Of a stretch of 64,000 nucleotides of DNA, positions 25,581-36,251 are shown piece by piece. Location: contig NC_030995.1 of NCBI RefSeq assembly GCF_000149955.1, positions 2,001,453 to 2,065,452 of the forward strand. Direction: 5' to 3'. Position 1 is the stretch's first letter; each line of letters begins with the position of its first letter. Made by a program: the position numbers and the translations under genes. Below the pieces are notes generated by a model, which was not told the DNA's origin, did no database searches, and worked only from the letters and a program-made list of their open reading frames with translations. This stretch comes from Fusarium oxysporum f. sp. lycopersici 4287. Lineage: Eukaryota > Ascomycota > Sordariomycetes > Hypocreales > Nectriaceae.

Positions 25581-25798
25581 GGTGGGCGATGTCTAAGTAA
25601 AAGATAGTTCCCACCTCAAAAAAAGATCATCTTTTGTCAAGACTTCACATAAACTTTAGTGGGGACGGCTTATCGCACGTGCGCTAATCTTATCGCAGTC
25701 CCCGCCAAACTTTTTTTCTTTTCTGCCATTTGCGACAGGGAGCAGCTCCAAAGCAACTTTTCGACGAGTACAATCTAAACAAAACAAATTTCTTCACA
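25581..25798. promoter_or_regulatory. bidirectional promoter of RRP3 and the SSF1-type gene
   Basis: This 218-bp stretch separates the starts of two divergent ribosome-biogenesis genes. It contains CTTATCGC at 25669-25676 and again at 25689-25696, 20 bp apart in the same orientation, with CACGTG at 25676-25681 overlapping the first. The repeated octamer is close to the reverse complement of the yeast PAC element core (GCGATGAG), which controls ribosome-biogenesis genes. That link is inference. Confidence 0.55.
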
Positions 25799-27212
25799 AT
25801 GGCGCGCAAACGAACAAAGAAGAGAACCCACTTGGGTGCCAGCAATCCCGATGTTGACTCTGCCGGCCATGCATCTGCGAAGGATCCCAAGAGCATGGTT
25901 ATTCGAATTGGCGCTGGTGAAGTCGGTTCCAGCGTTAGCCAGCTTGCGGCCGATGTGCGAAAGGTCATGGAGCCTGGTACTGCGGCTCGATTGAAGGAGA
26001 GACGTGGAAACAGACTAAAGGATTACGCTTCCATGTGCGGTCCTTTGGGTGTTACTCACTTGATGCTGTTTTCGAGATCGGAGAGCGGAAACACCAATTT
26101 ACGAATGGCTTTGACACCTCGAGGACCTACGATGAACTTTCGCGTGGAGAAATACTCGCTGTGCAAGGATGTTCAAAGAGCTCAGAAGCATCCCAAGGGC
26201 GGTGGCAAGGAGTTCATCACTCCTCCTCTGGTAAGAAGTCGTCAATTGTTGTTGACAAGCCTTTGCTAACAATCCACAGCTGGTCATGAACAACTTTACC
26301 CGCCCAGACTCGAATAGCAAGTCGAAAGTTCCCAAACACCTTGAATCGCTTGCCACGACCGTCTTCCAATCCCTCTTCCCTCCCATCAACCCCCAAGCTA
26401 CACCGCTCAAGTCGATCCGACGAGTCCTGCTGCTGAACCGCGAGCAATCGGAGGAAGACGACGGTACATTCATCATCAACTTCCGACACTATGCTATCAC
26501 AACAAAGTCCACCACAGTGTCCAAGCCTTTACGGAGATTGAATGCTGCTGAGCAATTCGTCACTACAAAAACAAGCCGGAAGGGCAAGATGCCTAACCTG
26601 GGTAAACTTGAGGATGTAGCAGATTTCTTGATTGGTGGTGAGAATGGCGATGGATACATGACGGATGCGACTAGCGGTAGTGAGATGGATACTGATGCAG
26701 AAGTTGAGATCTTGGACTCTACGACCCGAAAGGTCTTGTCTGCAAAGGCCCGACAAGCAGCCGCCCAGAACGACGCCGAGCCCGAGGCAGAAGAGGAGAA
26801 CGTTGAGCGTCGCGCCGTCAAGCTCGTCGAACTCGGTCCCCGAATGCGCCTCCGCCTAACCAAGGTCGAAGAGGGTCTCGCCGACGGCAAGGTCATGTGG
26901 CATGAGTACGTCCACAAGAGCAAGGAAGAGATCAAGGAGCTCGAGAAGCGATGGGAGAAGCGCCACCAAGAAAAGGAGGCACGAAAGAAGGAGCAAAAGG
27001 CCAACGTTGAGCGCAAGAAGGCAGCCAAGGCCAAAGACGGCAAGAAGGATGACGACGATAAGGATGAGTTTGAGTATGACTACGATAGTGATATGGATGT
27101 GGATGAGTTTGACAGTGAGGGTCTGGCGGGTGATGCCGAGTTCAAGGTGAATGAGAAGATGGAGGAGGATGGAGAGTGGGAGGACGAGCAGGAGGAGATT
27201 GCCAATAGCTGA
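25799..27212 (+). CDS. SSF1: Brix-domain ribosome biogenesis protein, SSF1/Peter Pan type
   Basis: SSF1 family proteins bind pre-60S particles and are needed for 27S pre-rRNA processing and large-subunit assembly in the nucleolus. Exons 25799-26230 and 26280-27212, with a 49-nt intron, give 454 aa. The N-terminus is basic (MARKRTKKRTH). The Brix fold spans about residues 30-300, with KDYASMCGPLGVTHLMLFSRS, LRMALTPRGPTMNFRVEKYSL, then PPLLVMNNF across the splice and FRHYAITTK. A Glu/Lys coiled-coil-like segment and an acidic tail close the protein. The start is the first ATG after a clean CACAATGG context. Confidence 0.93.
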
Positions 27213-27748
27213 GTGGGAGACGGCTAGAAGGTTGAGGATTGCATGCTTTGGTTTGGCGTTGTGTATAATGGATTGGGCAATGAATACCTTTGTGATTCTT
27301 TGTGATTACATGATGTGTCTATTTGTGAAGTTCACCAAGATGTTGTGCGTTTTAAAGCTGCTCATGATTGTACAGAGGTCATCGTACCTTATGCTGTCGC
27401 ATCTCGCATTGCCTTATTGAGCTTGAAACATGAAAGTGCAGCGCAACGCCCTTGCATGACTGGTTCAGGGTAAGCATGAGGCCAGCAACGCCATGTGAAC
27501 CATTGGCAAAAGACAAGGTATTCACGCTTCAAGTTTCAACATTTCATCATCAAATTTCTCAGTTTATTTACTGGGTATTCTCACTTCATTTGTATCTTCG
27601 GGGATAAGAGACAGCAATATCTGCTCATTACAGCCTCACTTTCGCCCAAAGACCAGGATCAAGTTGTCGTGCCAACTGTGTTCCATGAACGAGTCTCATC
27701 ACGCGCCTCATTGTTCAACGCATCCAATTGTCACCTACATCAGAAAAC
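27213..27748. other. intergenic between the SSF1-type gene and the PTC5-type gene
   Basis: About 540 bp holding the 3' flank of one gene and the promoter and leader of the next. No gene recognised. Confidence 0.6.
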
Positions 27749-29238
27749 ATGTTTCGCATACCGTCTAGAACTCTAAGGACTTTCGGTCCATCGCTCAAGC
27801 GAGCACCGGTCGGCGTGCGCTTCTCATCAACTCAGACATCAACGTCCAGTAACGCTCGTTATGTCTGGTCATCTGCAGCAGTGATTGGCACTGGTACTGG
27901 GGTTTATCTGTTCAACGGCAAAGGCACGACGAAAAGCTTGACAAATGAGGTCCCCAGCCTGAAAGACTTCTCTTCGGAGGATCAAATTCCGATCAATTCA
28001 CCTGTTAAGGAGTTCATCATGGAGGACGCAAATGCCAAGCTGCGTGAAGATGCTCACACTTTTGTCTTCGACGGGAATGGAGGTGTCAAAGGACGAGTCG
28101 ATTTTGCTCGTCTTGGCAGCAACAATCCGATTGAGGATGAATGGGATCTCAAAATAGCCAAGGGCGTCGGCGGAACGAACACTCTGTACGCTGGAGTTTA
28201 CGATGGACATGCGTGAGTGACCTGGAAACATTGGATGTGAGCGATGCTAAGACAAATGAAAGAGGATGGGCAACGTCAAAAGTGTTGAGAGCTGCTCTCG
28301 TTCCATACGTATCAAATGCCTTGTCAAGCGTCACACCTACCAGCTCTAACGAGCTAGTAGACGATGCAATCAAGAAGGCATTCGTCCGTCTTGACGATCG
28401 CATCTTCAGAAACGCACAAGAAGCACTCGAATCAGGCCAAGACCAAGGCTCTGCCGCCGTCATCATCGCCGTTGCACCCGCCATAGCTGGATCTTGTGCG
28501 CTCCTAACTATGTACGAACCCAAGACCTCTACTTTACGTACTGCTGTCGCAGGCGACTCTCGTGCTGTTCGCGGCATGTGGTCTCCCAACACAAGCAAAT
28601 ACGAAGTCGATGTTCTCAGCAAAGACCAAACTGGCTTCAACCAGGACGAAGTTGAAAGGCTCGACAAGGAACACCCTGGAGAGATCAAGGACATGATTAA
28701 CACCGAGTCCGGCCGACTCTTTGGAATGGCAATCACGAGAGCGTTTGGCGATCACAGATGGAAATGGCCAGAAGAACTCATTCGCAAAGTGAAAGACGAT
28801 TTCTATGGTACTGCACCGCGACCAAATGCCAAGACGCAGCCTTACATGACAGCCCGACCGGAAGTAACAACACGAAAGATCCAGACGGAAGATTTTGTAA
28901 TTCTCGCGTCCGACGGTCTTTGGGATATGATGAGCAACGAGGACGCCGTGTCGTGCGTATCGCGCTGGTTAGTCGCTAAGAAGAACGGCAAGCCCGAACC
29001 CTTCAAGGAGACCAAGTTTGAGGGAAAATTGGAAGATGGATGGAAAGCTACGCCAGAGCATCAGGTTATTGAGGATCTGGACAACGCGGCTGTCTGCTTG
29101 GTCAAGAATGCTCTTGGAGGATCAAGACGGGGATTGTTCCTGGGAGCGATGACGACGTATCTGCCCATGAGCCGGAATGTGAGGGATGACATGACTGTGC
29201 AGGTCATCTTCTTCAAGGATCCTTATGAGAAGAAGTAG
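27749..29238 (+). CDS. PTC5: mitochondrial PP2C protein phosphatase, PTC5/Pdp type
   Basis: PTC5 dephosphorylates and so activates the pyruvate dehydrogenase E1 subunit in mitochondria. Exons 27749-28212 and 28263-29238 give 479 aa. The first ~25 residues are Arg/Ser-rich without acids (MFRIPSRTLRTFG...), as in a mitochondrial targeting peptide, and a short hydrophobic segment (about 43-57) follows. PP2C motifs are present: YDGHAGWAT across the splice, AGDSRAVRG, FGDHRWKWP, ASDGLWDMMSNEDAV and RDDMTV, supplying the metal-binding aspartates. The insert with KWPEELI and AMTTYLP fits the pyruvate dehydrogenase phosphatase group better than other fungal PP2Cs. The subfamily call is by resemblance. 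Confidence 0.9.
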
Positions 29239-29292
29239 GGTGTATTGTGAGTAAATGGTCTCACTGTTAGTTGGTTAAGAGCACAAAAAGAA

Positions 29293-29364
29293 AGGTCTCA
29301 GAGGGAGTCGAACCCTCGCTGGCGGAATCAGAATCCGCAGTCATAACCGTTAGACCATGAAACC
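29293..29364 (-). tRNA. tRNA-Gln (CTG anticodon)
   Basis: The minus strand folds into a full cloverleaf without an intron. The acceptor stem GGTTTCA pairs with TGAGACC, the D arm contains TGGTCTAACGGTTA, the anticodon stem GCGGA/TCCGC encloses loop TTCTGAT with anticodon CTG, and the T arm contains GGTTCGACTCC. The CTG anticodon reads CAG, glutamine. Confidence 0.93.
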
Positions 29365-29782
29365 TTACAACTTCGGTTAGCAGCGGCATTGCAAAGTGCT
29401 CTCAGATTCTGTTCCGCTCGCGTTCGACTCGATCAATTGTATAATGTTCAGGGCACTTCGATTTCTCTTGTTTGTTTCATTGTAGACATGAGTTGTACGC
29501 CTTGAATCAAGGTGCTAGCTACGTTCTTTGAGGTTCACGTGATGCTTTGTAGTCATGCGAAGTACCTTGGCCAGCACATGCATCTGTCATTTATTGTAAG
29601 CTACCTCTACTCGCTGACGACACGTAAAGCAGCCGAGGGCAACTTAATTGAGCCGCGGTCGTCTGTGTGATGATTAAATAAATGACGAATAATCGAAATG
29701 GCTCTCTCTGAATCCCTGTTGAATGTCGCTATCTCTCAAAGTATGGCCGTTGATCGCTGCCAGTTAACTACATACGCAACCC

Positions 29783-31971
29783 TCAGCTCCTGTTTCTCAA
29801 CAGTTGAACCCCAACCTTGCCATCCTTGCCCGACTTCTTTATACCACAGACGTCGGTATTCCTACCAGTCGCCTTGGTCCACTTCTCAACCTCATCATCC
29901 AACATCATATCCGCTCCCTCAACGCCATCAGCCATTCGCGCTGTCTGCACAAGAGTATGCCAAGTGTTCCCAAGCGCTGAAGCCCTGGTCTTTAGCATAA
30001 AGAGAATAATTGTTGTAAAGACGAGCCCAAGATGTACCGTAATAAGAACGAGAACAATAATAAGCCCAGTCCATCTAGTCGGTATAAGCCGATCTTGCGT
30101 GTGTATAGTGTTCACAGGGTATTTGAGGTCATATTCTTCAAGCCAGTTGTAATAGACCATCTGATACAGCCGAGTCATCAGACCTTGAATCGCCATGGCA
30201 GGGTCTTCTGTTTCCTGTATAATACTCTGGAAGAGCGAGATATGTGCAAGATTCGCTGACCATCCTTGCTCGACTTCCTGTGCTGGTGACATCATACCCC
30301 AAGTCGTGTTGGACATCGATGGATGTTCGAGCCCCAAAGTCCTATAATATGGATCGTGGGTCGGTCCGTCTTCCATCGGAACTCCCTCGACAAAGTCTAC
30401 AAGACGAGAACTGACGTTCAGGCGCCGTCCGATATCGAGGTCAAGAATCCCGCGCTTCGCGGAGTCTCCCTCGTTCCCAAGTTGAAGACGAGCGCTGCCA
30501 ATCTTGCGGGCATTGAGACTAGGTTCCCTGGCAGTTTGATGCCCAGACATGCTAACGTTGTATATCTGCGCAGGGTATGTGTTGAGGAAACAGAAAGTGG
30601 CACTTAGAATATGATCCCCATTGGCATCGTATGCTTTGGTCCATACATCTCCCATCTCATAAGTCAGATTCCGTAGACGTTTGGGCGGGGGTCCTCCATT
30701 AGTACCCCTAAACCCGTCTGCAGCAATATTGGTCGTCGCATTGACGACGAGCATTTGCTGGAAGCTGTGCTTCCTTTCTGTCTTTGGATCTATTGGAAGT
30801 TCGGGTTGGGGCATGAAAGAGCCGGAATAGTCGCACAGAGACACAGGCCAGCCTGTCAATTTACCCTCATCTCGACAATAGAGCATACACTCAGACGGCC
30901 CCGTCGTATTTAGAACCGCTGACACACTATCTTTCGCGTCTCCGAAGTGCGGGCTAACCATTCCCTGGGCAGAAATACTCGAGTTCTGCAACGGAGGGGC
31001 GCGACAAACGGTACGAACGTTGGCAACCAAAGCAGGTCCGTTGTAGGACTCAAGCGATGTTCTCGAGGTCACATCCGAAAACGGCAGCATGGCACGATAA
31101 ACATCGCCGGTATCACCGTACTGAGATTTTCCAATTCGATCGTCTGCGAAGCGCCATTGGGCAGATGGCTTAGATCCCCAATACGTAGGGCCCTTGTAGT
31201 TGAAGCGCCAATCGGCAGGGTGTTTGGAGGCGATGGCCTGGTCGTGCGTCACGCCTGGGGAGGCGACCTTTGCTGTAGTAAAGTCAGAGAGAAGAATGGT
31301 AGAGATAAATGTCGAAACCGCCATGATAGTCAAGCCCAAGATAGTAATGAACGAGTACAAGATGCTCAATGGATTCCCTGTAGTTTGCCTGAGGACTGCT
31401 GGAAAGATGTTGATGAAGCCCGACTTTGAAGCTCTCTCAGAGGATAGGATTGGAACGTCATTAAAGCGAACGCCTGTAGTCTCAAGTATAATCGCCGAAA
31501 GTGCAGCTGCAATGACACCAACTTGGACTGCGATTGAGGTGCGTATAACTGCAGAGCATATGGTGGCGACTCTGGCGGCCCAGCCGCTTGTGGCAATGGT
31601 CTTCCAGAACTGCGGCTCGTTGCGATCATGCGCCAGATCAGCACCACGCCAGAGATAAATGAGGATACCGCATGAAGCAAGCGTGAAAGCGGTTCCAAGT
31701 GCAAGGGAGAGAAAGCTAAAGAGGCCGATGCTCTGCCATATAGTGAAGCGCCGTCTTGAAGGGCATGCTTCTCCGTCCGAACTTTTGGGAGTGAGGTCTG
31801 AGTCGAGTAAGCGTTGACGAGAGCTACATTGTGTCTCTGCTGAATCTAAATGTGGAGTCTCGATTGATTCGCGTTGGCCACGTCTATGGGAAGTTAGAAC
31901 AGGAGGATGAGGCCGCTCGGAGGTTGGTGTAGATACCTCGTGGTCTCAGTGTGCGCTTGGTACTCAACCAT
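29783..31971 (-). CDS. uncharacterised multi-pass membrane protein
   Basis: Two exons, 31971-31937 and 31883-29783, with a 53-nt intron (branch-like TTCTAAC before CCATAG), give 711 aa. An N-terminal cytosolic stretch of about 65 residues is followed by three hydrophobic segments: around LFSFLSLALGTAFTLASCG, a segment near VQVGVIAAALSAIIL, and ILYSFITILGLTIMAVSTF. A long domain of about 450 residues with several cysteines and N-glycosylation-type sites comes next and is probably extracellular. A final membrane segment (LIIVLVLITVHLGLVFTTII) precedes a cytosolic tail. This layout is common among uncharacterised Sordariomycete membrane proteins. I do not recognise a function. Confidence 0.8.
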
Positions 31972-32463
31972 ATTTACTCAATTGATGCTATACCAATCCC
32001 GATACTCAATCGGGAATTTAGGGACGGGGAGGGCCTTGAAACTTGGATTTAAGCATATTTAATGCTCCTGCCTGGAATCAAAATAGATCAAGATCAACAT
32101 TGCTGACCAGCCCCCAGCCTCAGAGGCTCAGCGGAACATGCAGCGTTCAACCTCTCACATACACCAATCAACCCACAGCCTTGTCAGGATAATTGGATGA
32201 GCCGTGAAACCATACGTCACTTATCACTTGGCAAGTGAGCCGAGGCATATTCGTATCTGCACATCATTTACCGCTTCTGTCTCAACCTGGCAGAAACATA
32301 ATCTATTCTCACGGAGCGAGAAAACTTCCGTCCTTCCATATTGCTCCATTCCTGGAGTTGCCCTATTGTGACGGACTTCACTGGGCCTCCATGATTACGA
32401 TTATGTTATGTAACGGTGCAAGAGAACTTGGCTGTTATATGCAGTATTTCATCTCGTAGCGCC
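31972..32463. other. intergenic
   Basis: About 490 bp with the promoter of the membrane-protein gene and the 3' flank of the dehydrogenase gene. I see no gene. Confidence 0.6.
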
Positions 32464-33558
32464 CTACTTCTTAGGATTATTGACAGGTGTTATGGGCGAT
32501 CCGGTCTTGAAAAAAGCCTTGATATTCTCAAAAGCCTCCAGCTCTCCTCTCTGGAACGCTAGGTCTGTCAAACCACCAGCATGAGGCTGAACAACGACTT
32601 TATCACTTGTTCTGAAGTAATGGTTCAGGTCAGGCTCATTCAGAAAGACATCCAATCCAGCACGTGTAATCTTTCCACTTTCCAAGGCTTCGATGAGGGC
32701 ATCTTCATCGATTATAGCTCCACGTGCTGTGTTGACAATGAAAGCACCATCTTTCATGGCCGCAAATTCTTTGGTTGAAATAAGGTTCTCGGTTTCCTTA
32801 TTCAAAGGACAGTTGACCGAGACGACATCCGACTGGGAGAGTAAGTCGTGCAAAGATGAGCAGTACGTAGCGTTATACTTTGCTTCTTCCTCTGCGTCCA
32901 ACTGTCGACGGTTGTAGTACTTGATGTGCATGTTGAAAGCCGCTGCTCTCTTGGCGAGATACTTTCCAATAGCACCCATACCTATGATCCCGAGCGTCAT
33001 GCCCGAAGGATCTCTACTTGGAACAACAGGACCTCTCCAGTTACCCTCACGTACTGAACGCTCACCGCGAGATGTATCTCTTACAACCGCTAAGATAAGA
33101 AAGAGAGCCATATCAGCGGTAGCCTCAGCGACGGCATCAACGCTGTTGCAGAGCCAAATTCCCTCGTCAGTCAACCAATCGACATTGAAATCGTCGTAGC
33201 CGGCCGCTGCTGAGGTAATGATCTTGCAGTCAGGAGCGAGGTGTTGGAAGATCTGTTGAAAGGGACGGTAAGGAGCTCTGCCCATTCTGATAACGAATGC
33301 GTCGATTGGCCCCTTTTGCTCGAGCATCAGAGGCAGCTTCTCTAAGGCTTCTTGGAGGCTATCAGCTTCAAGGACCTATATATCAGCTGATTAGCTTTCT
33401 GGTAAGTGTAAACGGGTAGAAGATTCATGGTGATTATTTTAACTAACATCATAATCAAAATCCTTCTCGAAGTCTTCGATGTACTCATCACTGATGAATT
33501 CGGGTCTTCCGAGGGCGACCACGCGGGGTTTCCGCTCTGGGCTGATTACTGATGCCAT
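32464..33558 (-). CDS. D-isomer specific 2-hydroxyacid dehydrogenase (glyoxylate/hydroxypyruvate reductase-like)
   Basis: These NAD(P)H enzymes interconvert 2-oxo and D-2-hydroxy acids. Exons 33558-33448 and 33375-32464, with a 72-nt intron, give 340 aa. The NAD-binding glycine motif is GIIGMGAIGKYLAKR. The catalytic set is visible: Arg in NTARGAIIDE, Glu in LNEPDLN and His in VQPHAGG. The core sequence (SAAAGYDDFNVDWLTDEGI, NSVDAVAEATADMAL) is closest to fungal glyoxylate/hydroxypyruvate reductase-like proteins. The physiological substrate cannot be told from sequence. The start is the only ATG that keeps the N-terminal catalytic-domain strand (PRVVALGRPEFI). Confidence 0.92.
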
Positions 33559-34199
33559 GCTCGGTCAAAGGCTCTCTGACTGGCGAATTTTGCAAGAATA
33601 ACTCAAGAATCAGTTCTTTCTGTTTCACAAAGCTTCCAACGAGATGAGGTATGACCTGTGAGCGCTGAGCGTGCAAGTTAAGAGTCACGAGGTTGTTCAA
33701 TTTGAGGCTGAAGTGGAGATGTCACCGGCATCCAGAATATATGCCGATCCAAGTTGCAGGCTACGAATAATGCCCATCCTACTCCAAAAATGTAAGAGAT
33801 ATACGGAGTTGACGAAGACTTATAGAAAATAAGCTTTGCAACGGTCATAAGCGTATATGCGGGTTAATATATAACCGCCAGCCTTTTATCGAAAGCCTAA
33901 ACTTGTCCTATCTGAACTTTCGATCACAATGAGAAGTTTCCTCAGATTGCCTGGTCTATTCTCGAGTTCCCTAAGTATTTCTATTTATCATGGAAATTTG
34001 TCTTATGTTTTGTTTCCTTCAAAGCTGTTTTTACACTTCACCTTCATAGCCCAGTCCTAGGTAAGACGCCAAGTCAGCCTCATGAGGGGTCATCCAGCCT
34101 ATCTTGCACAGCCCAGCGGATTCAAAATCTCGATCATCTCACCTTTGATCGCTTTTACCTTTTCTTTATGAATTCAACTATCATTAATTCTTAAGAAAA
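33559..34199. other. divergent intergenic region
   Basis: This 641-bp stretch separates the divergent dehydrogenase and HET genes and should carry both promoters. No specific motif is assigned. Confidence 0.55.
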
Positions 34200-36251
34200 A
34201 TGTCTGCAAGCCGCCTATATGCGCCTCTGGATCGGTCACGGCGAGAAATCCGCCTTATCGAGATTCTCTCCACCAAACCGAAAATTGTCTGCAACCTTAC
34301 CACCGTATCGTTAGACGAAGATCCAGAATTTAGTGCGATATCATATCTATGGGGTGACATAGGAAAGATCAAACCAATCAGCGTCAACGGCGCTGAACTA
34401 TTCACTACCCCGAGTCTTACAAATGCACTGGAATATGCGCCTTATCACTGGAAGAATACATTTCCCGAAAGAGAACCCAAGTCATGCCGACTTTGGGCAG
34501 ATGCACTCTGCATCAACCAAGACGATGATCTTGAAAAGGGGCATCAAGTGCAGCTGATGAGGTTTATTTATCCCGCCGCAGAGATTGTGTTTTCCTGTCT
34601 GGATATAGAAGCTTCACAGCCGGATGTCCGTCTCACATTCAAGGCTTGCGAAACGCTTGCCAAATCTGCCCTTGAACGTGGCCTTGTTCGTCCGCCCTAC
34701 GAGCTCTATTCTGCCGTCGAAGAAAACGATCGAAAAGATTTGGATTGGCTTCTACAGCATCCGTTATTGGATGAAAAGTATCCAATCAACTCTCAGGAGT
34801 TCAGTGAAGCAGAGCAGGCCATGTCACGAACATTACGACTAAGATACTGGGAGCGAGCTTGGATTTTCCAAGAGTTGGTGCTTTCGAAGCGAGTCGTTGT
34901 AATCCATCAGCTTGAATCAATCAACCTGAAACTCTTGCTGGATGCACAATCTTGCGTTCAGCTTCTCAAAGAAGCGGCAGTGGACTCAAAGTCGAGCCGA
35001 GCCCACCAGTACTTCTGGCATTCGTACTGGGGGATCTTCTCGACGCCAAGACAAGTAGAATGGGCACGAGCGTGTGTTCATGCAGGAACAAATGCAGACG
35101 AAACTATACTTGGAGATATGCGGAGCTTTCTTCCTCTTGTTGGCGGCGAATATGGTGCCAAGGACCCAAAAGATCACGTTTACGCCTTACTTGGAGTAAC
35201 AACTCTCGACATCGAGCCCGATTATACCAGCAAAACTCCCGTTGCGTCAGTATATATTGCAGTATGCGCGGAGATTCTAAAATCGCAACCCATGCGGGAA
35301 GGCTGGCCGCTTTGCTTTCTTTCAGGAGCAGGTCTCGCACACCAGGGGGAACACCAGGAATATGAATTGCCGTCTTGGGTGTACAATTTCCCCAAGGCGT
35401 TCAGCGCAACTAAGTCACTCCAACGGCTGTTCAGAGGCTATGATGAGCCAAATTACGACAATGGGCAAGAGTGGAAGAACGTGGAAGCAGCGAGTATTCG
35501 TGGATATAGTTTGACCTGTTCTGCAGTATTTTTTCATACCGTCATTGATTCAAGTCCGACTTTGTATGAATCGCAGCATACGTGGTTGAACTTTGTCTCA
35601 ACTGTTTTCAGAATGATACACCAGCCCATCAGGAATGCAGAAGGCTCTCATCCACTTTGGACACTCGCCCGAGCTTTCGGGGCCGAAGAGTTTCATGCAG
35701 ATGTATGGGAAACACCTACTGTCACTCGACTGATTCGAATATTTCAATATCTCCTATTTCTCTGCCACGTATCGATCAAAGATGACGAAACACCTGAAGC
35801 CTATACAGCCAAGAAGGCCGAAGCAGTTGCAGACGATATTCTGGACAAGTTGGCCGAAATCGTCTTGAAACAAGAGAACAAACAAGCGGAAGAAGATTGT
35901 AACAGAAACGAAAATAACATACAGAACTGTCAGGAATTCATATCTCAGATAAGAGATAAAGATTCATTTTGGAAAGACATCGACGAGCAACGAGTCCAAC
36001 CAGATATCAGCGCACTTTTGAAGTTGGAGCCAACAATCGGTCTCACAGAGAGTGGCGAGTTTGTCGTACTTCCACGTGTGGCAGAGATAGGAGACCAAGT
36101 GGTACTAATTCCAGGACATTGGCAGCTCTCATTGGTACGGAAAGTAAACAACCACTTTGTCCACGTCGGGGACTGCTGGTCTTCCAGACCAATGCAAGAA
36201 GTCGCGGAACTGGCCCGCGCAAAAGAAATGAAAGTGATAGAGATACGGTGA
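34200..36251 (+). CDS. HET-domain (heterokaryon incompatibility) protein
   Basis: A single open frame of 683 aa. The HET domain covers about residues 45-200: FSAISYLWGD (the first conserved block), CRLWADALCINQDDDLEKGHQ (second block with the ADALCINQ core), FIYPAAEIVF, then RYWERAWIFQELVL (third block). HET domains trigger cell death when unlike hyphae fuse. Many family members have other or unknown roles, so non-self recognition is only a possibility here. The rest has no recognisable repeat or NACHT domain. It ends in a segment around IGDQVVLIPGHWQLSLVRKV typical of such proteins. No introns are needed. Confidence 0.92.
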   Translation: MSASRLYAPLDRSRREIRLIEILSTKPKIVCNLTTVSLDEDPEFSAISYLWGDIGKIKPISVNGAELFTTPSLTNALEYAPYHWKNTFPEREPKSCRLWADALCINQDDDLEKGHQVQLMRFIYPAAEIVFSCLDIEASQPDVRLTFKACETLAKSALERGLVRPPYELYSAVEENDRKDLDWLLQHPLLDEKYPINSQEFSEAEQAMSRTLRLRYWERAWIFQELVLSKRVVVIHQLESINLKLLLDAQSCVQLLKEAAVDSKSSRAHQYFWHSYWGIFSTPRQVEWARACVHAGTNADETILGDMRSFLPLVGGEYGAKDPKDHVYALLGVTTLDIEPDYTSKTPVASVYIAVCAEILKSQPMREGWPLCFLSGAGLAHQGEHQEYELPSWVYNFPKAFSATKSLQRLFRGYDEPNYDNGQEWKNVEAASIRGYSLTCSAVFFHTVIDSSPTLYESQHTWLNFVSTVFRMIHQPIRNAEGSHPLWTLARAFGAEEFHADVWETPTVTRLIRIFQYLLFLCHVSIKDDETPEAYTAKKAEAVADDILDKLAEIVLKQENKQAEEDCNRNENNIQNCQEFISQIRDKDSFWKDIDEQRVQPDISALLKLEPTIGLTESGEFVVLPRVAEIGDQVVLIPGHWQLSLVRKVNNHFVHVGDCWSSRPMQEVAELARAKEMKVIEIR

